From Planctomycetia bacterium (GTDB lineage Bacteria; Planctomycetota; GCA-002687715), in contig SXUL01000088.1 of NCBI GenBank assembly GCA_005790545.1, forward strand, positions 89,468 to 153,467: 64,000 nt of DNA, given 5' to 3'. The notes beneath the pieces were generated by a model, which was given only the letters and a program-made list of their open reading frames with translations, had not been told where the DNA came from and did no database searches. The position numbers and the translations under genes were made by a program. Shown here one piece after another: positions 59,094 through 64,000 of this stretch (positions are counted from its first letter, which is position 1; each line of letters starts with the position of its first letter).

Positions 59094-60102
59094 GGCGAAG
59101 AAGCGGTGCGGCGGGGAATGCGAGGTGTGTAGGGAGGAGGGCCGCAAGGTCCGTAGCGAGAGGCGCGTGCAGGAAGACTTCCGCACCAGTTCCGGGATGC
59201 GCGAAGCGCAGCGCCTCAGCATGCAGGGCCTGACGCGCGAGCGTGTGTCCGGAGGCCGCGCTGAAGGTTCGAGCCTGCTCCGGATCGGGCTTCGCGACGC
59301 CGTACAGACGGTCGCACAGAAGAGGATGCCCGAGCGCTTCGGCATGCACGCGGATCTGGTGCTGTCGCCCGGTCTCCGGAAGGAAACGGACGAGGGACAG
59401 CACGGAACTCCGGAAAAGTGTCTCGAAGCGTGTGCGTGACGGGCGCCCATCGCTGGCCACAGTCATCCGCGTGCGCACGCCGTGCACCGTATCGGACCCG
59501 ATGGGCAGATCGACCACACCGTCATCCGCAGCGACGCTGCCATGGACGAGTGCGAGATAGCTCTTGCGCACCTGTCGCGTCTCGAAATCGAGGCCGAGGC
59601 GGCGACGGGCGTCCTCATTGCTGGCGAACACCAGCACACCCGAAGTGTCCTTGTCGAGGCGGTGCACGATCATGGGGGCGCATTGGCCCACGGGTTCTGG
59701 CAGGCCTGCATGCCGTGCATGCAGCATGTTGAGGAGCGTGTCATTCACGTGGCGCCCGACAGGATGCACCACGGCACCGGCGGGTTTGTTGAGGGCGAGC
59801 AGCCACGCGTCCTCCAGCAGGATCTCGAACAGAGGCGGCGCGGGAACTTCGGCGGTGATGCCCGGTGTATCCGTCACCAGCACGCGGATGAGCATGCCCG
59901 TTTGCACGCGCTGCGCCGGCCGTGCCGGTTCGCCGTTGACGCTGATGAGCCCGTCACGCACGCGACGCTGGAGATCCGAGCGGGAGCGCCAAGGGAGTCT
60001 CTCCGCGAGAAAGTGGTCGAGACGCAGGCCCGCTTCCTCGGCGGAAACCACGAGTTCGACCTCTGTGAGGGGTTTGCCGAGATCCCGGCCCATGGAGTGC
60101 AT
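59086..60102 (-). CDS. RluA-family pseudouridine synthase
   Basis: 338 aa. An S4 RNA-binding domain (about 20-80; RLDHFLAERLPWRSRSDLQ) precedes the catalytic domain with MIVHRLDKDTSGVLV (catalytic Asp) and LLCDRLYG. It isomerises uridines in rRNA, as RluC/RluD do, but the target position cannot be read. The ATG at 60102 is used; another in-frame ATG lies 9 nt downstream. It is divergent from the SpoU-type methyltransferase gene. Confidence 0.92.
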   Translation of the reverse strand: MHSMGRDLGKPLTEVELVVSAEEAGLRLDHFLAERLPWRSRSDLQRRVRDGLISVNGEPARPAQRVQTGMLIRVLVTDTPGITAEVPAPPLFEILLEDAWLLALNKPAGAVVHPVGRHVNDTLLNMLHARHAGLPEPVGQCAPMIVHRLDKDTSGVLVFASNEDARRRLGLDFETRQVRKSYLALVHGSVAADDGVVDLPIGSDTVHGVRTRMTVASDGRPSRTRFETLFRSSVLSLVRFLPETGRQHQIRVHAEALGHPLLCDRLYGVAKPDPEQARTFSAASGHTLARQALHAEALRFAHPGTGAEVFLHAPLATDLAALLPTHLAFPAAPLLRLS

Positions 60103-60156
60103 GTTGCCACCCAGAGGCGCTGCCGACTATGCGCGCTGCTGCTCTTCGGCTATCCC

Positions 60157-60930
60157 ATGCCCATGCACGGAGGACCCTGGTCGAAAGAACGCCTGCGTTC
60201 GTTGCGCTCGTTGCGCGAACGGCAGGGGCGCGAAGAGATGGGGTTGCAACTCCTTGAAGGGCCGCGTCTGGTGAAGGAGGCGCTCCACACAGGGCTGGCC
60301 AGCGAGGTTTTCGTGACCACGGAAGACGACGCCGTTCTGTGGCGCGCACGTTCCGGCGCCGTGCCTGTCACCCTGATACCGCCCGAGGATCTCGAACGCC
60401 TCGCGGACACGCGCAGCCCGCAAGAGGTGCTCGCCACGGGGCCGATTCAGGATCTCGTTGATGCGGCTCAGCTTCTCCGTGCGTGCAACCGCATTCTGTT
60501 TCTGGATGGCGTGCAAGACCCCGGGAACTGCGGCGCACTCCTGCGCTCCGCGGCGGCTTTCGGCGTCGATGGCGTGTTGTTCGGGGCGGGCTGCGCGGAT
60601 CGTTCACATCCCCGACTGCTGCGTGCGGCCGCCGGCGCGAGCTTTCGCTTGCAGATGGCCCGCGTCACTGCAGCGGATCTGGCGGGGCTGATCCGCACTG
60701 CGGGCCACACGCTGGTGCTGCCTCTGGTGCAAGGCGGTCAACCGCTCCATGCGCTGCTTGCTCCGGACCGCTGGATTCTTGTCGCCGGGAACGAGGGGCG
60801 AGGCACCAGCCTTGGTGACGTGAGCGCCGTCCGCATCAGCATCCCCATGCAGGCGGGCATGGAGTCTCTCAACGTAGGTGCCGCGCTGGCAGTGATTCTC
60901 GCGCAGCTCGCGGGTACCCGTCAGCGATAA
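60157..60930 (+). CDS. TrmH/SpoU-family RNA 2'-O-methyltransferase
   Basis: 257 aa SPOUT-fold enzyme. N-terminal substrate-binding region (about 1-100), then motif 1 LDGVQDPGNCGALLRSA, motif 2 LVAGNEGRG and motif 3 ISIPMQAGMESLNVGAALAV. It transfers methyl from SAM to a ribose 2'-OH in rRNA or tRNA. Start: ATG at 60157, with a second ATG at 60163. The 3' end overlaps the convergent serine protease by 10 nt. Confidence 0.92.
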   Translation: MPMHGGPWSKERLRSLRSLRERQGREEMGLQLLEGPRLVKEALHTGLASEVFVTTEDDAVLWRARSGAVPVTLIPPEDLERLADTRSPQEVLATGPIQDLVDAAQLLRACNRILFLDGVQDPGNCGALLRSAAAFGVDGVLFGAGCADRSHPRLLRAAAGASFRLQMARVTAADLAGLIRTAGHTLVLPLVQGGQPLHALLAPDRWILVAGNEGRGTSLGDVSAVRISIPMQAGMESLNVGAALAVILAQLAGTRQR

Positions 60931-62294
60931 AACGACTGACTTACCGTGACGAGACTCATGGCGGTGCGTTGGGCCATGGATCCATGGAGGGTGTGCTCGA
61001 TGAGGTCGCTCACCACCTCGGCGCGGATGCAGATGCCGAGGGTTTCGCTGTAGATGCGCGTCACGACTCCGGCCACCTCACCACGCTCGTTGATGAGAGG
61101 CCCCCCGGAATTGCCGGGAATGATGCTGGCTGTCACATGAATGGTGTCTTCGGCCTTGCGTACCGTGCCGAGGCTCGGTGAGGACTGCACGATGCCGCGT
61201 TCGAGCCCACGGCAGCCGCGCGGATAACCGATGGCCATCACACGGTCGAGCTTGTGCGTGCGACCGGCGGGAGCGAGGACCAGATGCGGGAAAGGCCCGC
61301 CATCGAGCTGCAAGACGCCGAGGTCGTTGTTGTCGAGTTCGTGAAGGGGTGGTTCCGAGAGCCGACCGGCGTCGTCATGCTGTGCGGCGCGCATGTGATC
61401 CGCCGCGAACGCCAGCACGCGCAAGCGCCGCGGGCCCGTGAGGCTCCAGGCATTCTCAAGAGCGGGCGTGCCGTCCTCGCGCACACACCGCTCGCCGGAG
61501 CGCCAGACATGGATGCGTGACGGCCCGACGAGCTCGACATCGCCATCGGCGATGAGGCTCGCCATGTCGGGGTCGAAGAGCCACGGCTTGAGCACGTGTT
61601 TGTTGGTGACCAATACGCCGTCTGCACTCACAAGGAAGCCTGTGCCCCAACCGGTGCCGGTTTCCAAAGCGTTCTTCGGAGAGCCCTTCACGTGATAGTC
61701 GAATGAGCTGTGCACGAGCAGCACGCCCGGCGCGGCCTCGGTCTCGAGGCGTGCGAAGACGTCTTGTTGATCCGCCAGGCGTTGAACGCGCTGAAGGCGT
61801 TCTTCGAGCGTAGCGATGCGTGCTCCGATGGAATCGTCCGCCTTCGTGCGTTCCTGTCTCTCGGTGGCAGCGAGTCCAGAGACGGAGCCGATGCCCCGTG
61901 CGAGCGCTTCATCGTCGCGTCCGCGCCACTGTTGAGTGAAGCGCCGGAGTTCGGTGTCCAACGCCTCATCCTGACGCGCGCTGCGGTCCTCGACGAAACT
62001 GCGCGCACTGGCGACAGCTTCGCCCGCTGCTGCGGCCGACTTCTCAAGCGACTCCATGCGGACGCGCGCGAGATCGCGCTCTTCGAGGAGACGCATGACG
62101 ACGCCACCGACCACGCCGAGTCCGAGCACGTTGATGGCCAGCAGGATGACGAAGGGGTGCCGCGCGACCGGGCGTGCCGTGCTGGTTCGTCTGAGCGAAG
62201 TGCCTTCCACGGTCGCACGCCCTTCCATTCCCGGTCTGCCTCCTGCGACGGGTCGCGGCTCGGAGCCGCGGCGAAGCGCCGCAACAGTCATCAT
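60921..62294 (-). CDS. Membrane-anchored trypsin-like serine protease
   Basis: 457 aa. A cytosolic N-terminus (about 45 residues) is followed by one hydrophobic segment (FVILLAINVLGLGVVGGVV), a coiled-coil stalk (about 70-180) and a trypsin-like domain. Triad residues: His in VTNKHVLKP, Asp in NNDLGVLQL, Ser in PGNSGGPL. There is no PDZ domain, unlike DegP. The topology places the protease in the periplasm. AAAGG precedes the two adjacent ATGs at 62294/62291. Confidence 0.88.
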   Translation of the reverse strand: MMTVAALRRGSEPRPVAGGRPGMEGRATVEGTSLRRTSTARPVARHPFVILLAINVLGLGVVGGVVMRLLEERDLARVRMESLEKSAAAAGEAVASARSFVEDRSARQDEALDTELRRFTQQWRGRDDEALARGIGSVSGLAATERQERTKADDSIGARIATLEERLQRVQRLADQQDVFARLETEAAPGVLLVHSSFDYHVKGSPKNALETGTGWGTGFLVSADGVLVTNKHVLKPWLFDPDMASLIADGDVELVGPSRIHVWRSGERCVREDGTPALENAWSLTGPRRLRVLAFAADHMRAAQHDDAGRLSEPPLHELDNNDLGVLQLDGGPFPHLVLAPAGRTHKLDRVMAIGYPRGCRGLERGIVQSSPSLGTVRKAEDTIHVTASIIPGNSGGPLINERGEVAGVVTRIYSETLGICIRAEVVSDLIEHTLHGSMAQRTAMSLVTVSQSFYR

Positions 62295-62363
62295 CGGCCT
62301 TTTTGCGCCGGTTCTGAGCGCGAGAGGCGGGCGGGATATCTCGCGTGGTGGCGCGGGTATCGC

Positions 62364-63584
62364 TCAGGGCATGGGAATGCGCACACCGTGGGTGCGAGCG
62401 AACTCCTTCGCTTCGGGATAGCCCGCGTCGGCGTGGCGGATGATGCCCATGCCCGGATCGGACGTGAGCACACGTTCAAGGCGGCGCGCCGCAGCATCGG
62501 TGCCATCCGCAACGATGACTTGTCCCGCGTGGATGGAGTTGCCGATACCGACGCCACCACCGTGATGGATGGAAACCCAGGTGGCTCCGCCGATGGCGTT
62601 GATGAGGGCGTTGAGCAGCGGCCAGTCGGCGACCGCATCGGATCCGTCCAGCATGGCTTCCGTCTCGCGGAAGGGCGAGGCCACGGAGCCGCAGTCGAGG
62701 TGATCACGGCCGATGACGATGGGGGCTGAGAGTTCGCCTCTGCGCACCATGTCATTCATGAGCAGCGCGAAGCGCGCACGCTCGCCATAGCCCAGCCAGC
62801 AAATGCGCGCCGGCAGTCCCTGGAAGGCCACGCGTTCGCGTGCGAAGCGGATCCAACGGCAGAGCAGTTCGTTGTCGGCGAATTCGCTGAGCACGAGTTC
62901 GTCCGTCTTGTGGATGTCGGAAACTTCACCGGAGAGCGCCACCCAGCGGAACGGACCGCGACCTGAACAGAACAAGGGCCGTATGTACTCGGGGACGAAG
63001 CCGGGAATCTTGAAGGCATCCTGCACACCCTGATCGAAGGCGACGGTGCGGATGTTGTTGCCGTAGTCGAAGGCGATGGTGCCGCGGTCCTGCAGGAGCC
63101 GCATCTGGCGGACGTGGCGGGCCATGCTGGCGCTGCTGCGGCGTACGTATGCGGCCGCGTCTTCCGCGCGGAGTGCGGCGGCCTCCGCGAGGCTCATGCC
63201 CTCAGGGACGTAGCCGAGCAGAGGGTCATGGGCCGAGGTCTGGTCGGTCAATGCATCGGGCACGAGGCCACGCTCGATCAATCGTTGCAACAGATCCACC
63301 GCGTTGCCGACATAGGCGACCGAGCGCGCGCGGCCTGCATCGCGATGGGCCAGAGCGAGGTCGATGGCTTCGTCGAGGTCGGCGCTGGATTCATCGAGGT
63401 AGCGCGTCTCGATGCGACGCTGCACACGCACCGGATCGATTTCCGCTGCAAGGAATGCGGCGCCCGCAAGCACGGCCGCGAGTGGTTGTGCGCCACCCAT
63501 GCCGCCGAGTCCGGCACTGACGACGAGACGTTTGGCAAGCGTGCCACCGAAGTGTTTCCGCGCCAGCGCGGCAAAGGTCTCGTA
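62364..63584 (-). CDS. hutU: Urocanate hydratase, N-terminus replaced
   Basis: About 406 aa of urocanase, from [17 protein letters not shown] to the C-terminus. Motifs: [25 protein letters not shown] with the NAD-adjacent Cys, [22 protein letters not shown] and [13 protein letters not shown]. Normal HutU is about 555 aa, so roughly the first 140 residues are absent. In their place the same open frame continues into unrelated sequence (see the next two entries). HutU hydrates urocanate in histidine catabolism; a protein built like this would probably be inactive. Confidence 0.85.
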   Translation of the reverse strand, partial: YETFAALARKHFGGTLAKRLVVSAGLGGMGGAQPLAAVLAGAAFLAAEIDPVRVQRRIETRYLDESSADLDEAIDLALAHRDAGRARSVAYVGNAVDLLQRLIERGLVPDALTDQTSAHDPLLGYVPEGMSLAEAAALRAEDAAAYVRRSSASMARHVRQMRLLQDRGTIAFDYGNNIRTVAFDQGVQDAFKIPGFVPEYIRPLFCSGRGPFRWVALSGEVSDIHKTDELVLSEFADNELLCRWIRFARERVAFQGLPARICWLGYGERARFALLMNDMVRRGELSAPIVIGRDHLDCGSVASPFRETEAMLDGSDAVADWPLLNALINAIGGATWVSIHHGGGVGIGNSIHAGQVIVADGTDAAARRLERVLTSDPGMGIIRHADAGYPEAKEFARTHGVRIPMP

Positions 63585-63737
63585 GGGCCATTCGGGAAAG
63601 ATGTCTTTCAAATCGAACAGTTTGCGATAGCCCTGCCCTTTGGCGATCTCGGTGACCGGAAACCACACCACCGAAGCGTCCACCGCCCCGGCGGACAGCG
63701 CGGCGAAACGCGCCGGTGTGCTGCCGATCTGCAAGAT
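63585..63737 (-). other. Fragment resembling an ABC substrate-binding protein, fused in frame
   Basis: About 51 codons ([31 protein letters not shown]) resemble NMT1/THI5-like periplasmic substrate-binding proteins, where I-L-Q-x-G-x-x-x-A-R-x-A-A-L-x-x-G-x-x-D is common. It joins the urocanase part at YETFAA and the RpoB part at KEVT, with no stop at either junction. Too short to be a domain on its own. Confidence 0.6.
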
Positions 63738-64000
63738 CGTCACCTCTTTGGGATCGACCATTGCGAATTCACCGCTGCGGCGCGCCGGGACCAGGTCGCC
63801 AACGAAGCGACCCGCCTTGTCCACCTCGGCCGTGGCCTGGGCGATGACGTGGCGGCGGCCGCTGTCGTCGGCCTCCTCGTCAAGAGCGTCGTAGTAGCGC
63901 GCCCCGACCTGCACCGCGCCATAGACGACGTTGCGGTACGGGGTTTCAATGAAGCCGAAGTCGTTGACGCGGGCGTAGGTCGAGAGCGACGCGATCAGGC
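63738..64000 (-). pseudogene. rpoB: RpoB fragment fused in frame, continuing past the right edge
   Basis: The frame from the right edge reads [22 protein letters not shown], then [20 protein letters not shown] and [16 protein letters not shown]. This is the conserved RNA polymerase beta-subunit region just before the fork/D2 part (normally followed by D-V-S-P-K-Q). Here it runs straight into the substrate-binding-protein-like segment. No stop occurs between it and the urocanase end. It is a partial copy or a chimeric junction, not a complete rpoB. Confidence 0.75.

Noticed and set aside
1..64000. CRISPR arrays, insertion sequences, integrases, rRNA operons
   Set aside because: No regularly spaced direct repeats with unique spacers, no transposase or integrase frames and no rRNA-like sequence were seen.

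Overview
The window is a gene-dense, G+C-rich (clearly above 60 % by eye) stretch of a bacterial chromosome. lpxK implies an outer membrane with lipid A. Eukaryote-like Ser/Thr kinases, FHA domains, sigma-54-type AAA+ proteins, a secreted HEVGH peptidase, an S46 peptidase and many secreted enzymes fit a Planctomycetota-like or other environmental Gram-negative lineage. No 16S gene is present, so this placement is inference. Gene spacing is tight, GTGA/ATGA overlaps are common, and several convergent pairs overlap at their 3' ends.

Layout. 1-3.9 kb: a secreted BNR-repeat protein (cut by the left edge), an esterase, a small secreted coiled-coil protein and GluQRS. 3.9-10.3 kb: an aerobic benzoyl-CoA (box) catabolic island, boxD, boxB and boxC on the minus strand with a divergent boxR-type regulator (XRE helix-turn-helix plus shikimate-kinase-like domain); a lipoprotein cyclophilin sits inside it. 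boxA and a benzoate-CoA ligase are not in the window. 10.2-16.4 kb: aconitase, rpiA, an EEP-family hydrolase and a large membrane coiled-coil/FHA protein. 16.6-23 kb: S46 peptidase, a NagB/PIG-L fusion, DUF423, an A-rich intergenic patch with DnaA-box-like words, a GT4 glycosyltransferase, a MazG-like protein and rsmG. 23.1-29.3 kb: mainly exported proteins (DUF4920 with Cys-rich tandem repeats, M28-PDZ peptidase, GHL10 lipoprotein, M14 carboxypeptidase). 29.3-33 kb: a Ser/Thr kinase divergent from a polytopic membrane protein with a methyltransferase-like tail and a tail-anchored protein.

33-37.3 kb: an ImuB-like/DnaE2 translesion pair. 37.2-42.5 kb: a zinc-ribbon miniprotein, then an export operon (two halves of a heterodimeric ABC exporter, a 55-aa membrane protein, a UMF1-type MFS). 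42.6-49.5 kb: lpxK, then a three-gene signalling operon (FHA-GAF-AAA+-Fis protein with damaged ATPase motifs, HEVGH peptidase, 992-aa membrane Ser/Thr kinase). 49.5-54.1 kb: nusA-infB-DUF503-rbfA, preceded by a promoter and a leader terminator that looks like an attenuator. 54.1-59.1 kb: a histidine kinase with a degraded ATPase domain, its NtrC-type regulator, thiS, thiG, a CPBP protease and a gamma-carbonic-anhydrase-like protein. 59.1-62.3 kb: RluA- and SpoU-type RNA modification enzymes and a membrane-anchored trypsin-like protease. The right edge holds an in-frame chimera: a piece of RpoB, a piece of an ABC substrate-binding protein, then urocanase without its N-terminus. Its biology or assembly status needs checking.

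A recurrent pattern is a sigma70-like -10 hexamer ending 6-8 nt before the start codon, usually with no Shine-Dalgarno, which suggests frequent leaderless transcription.
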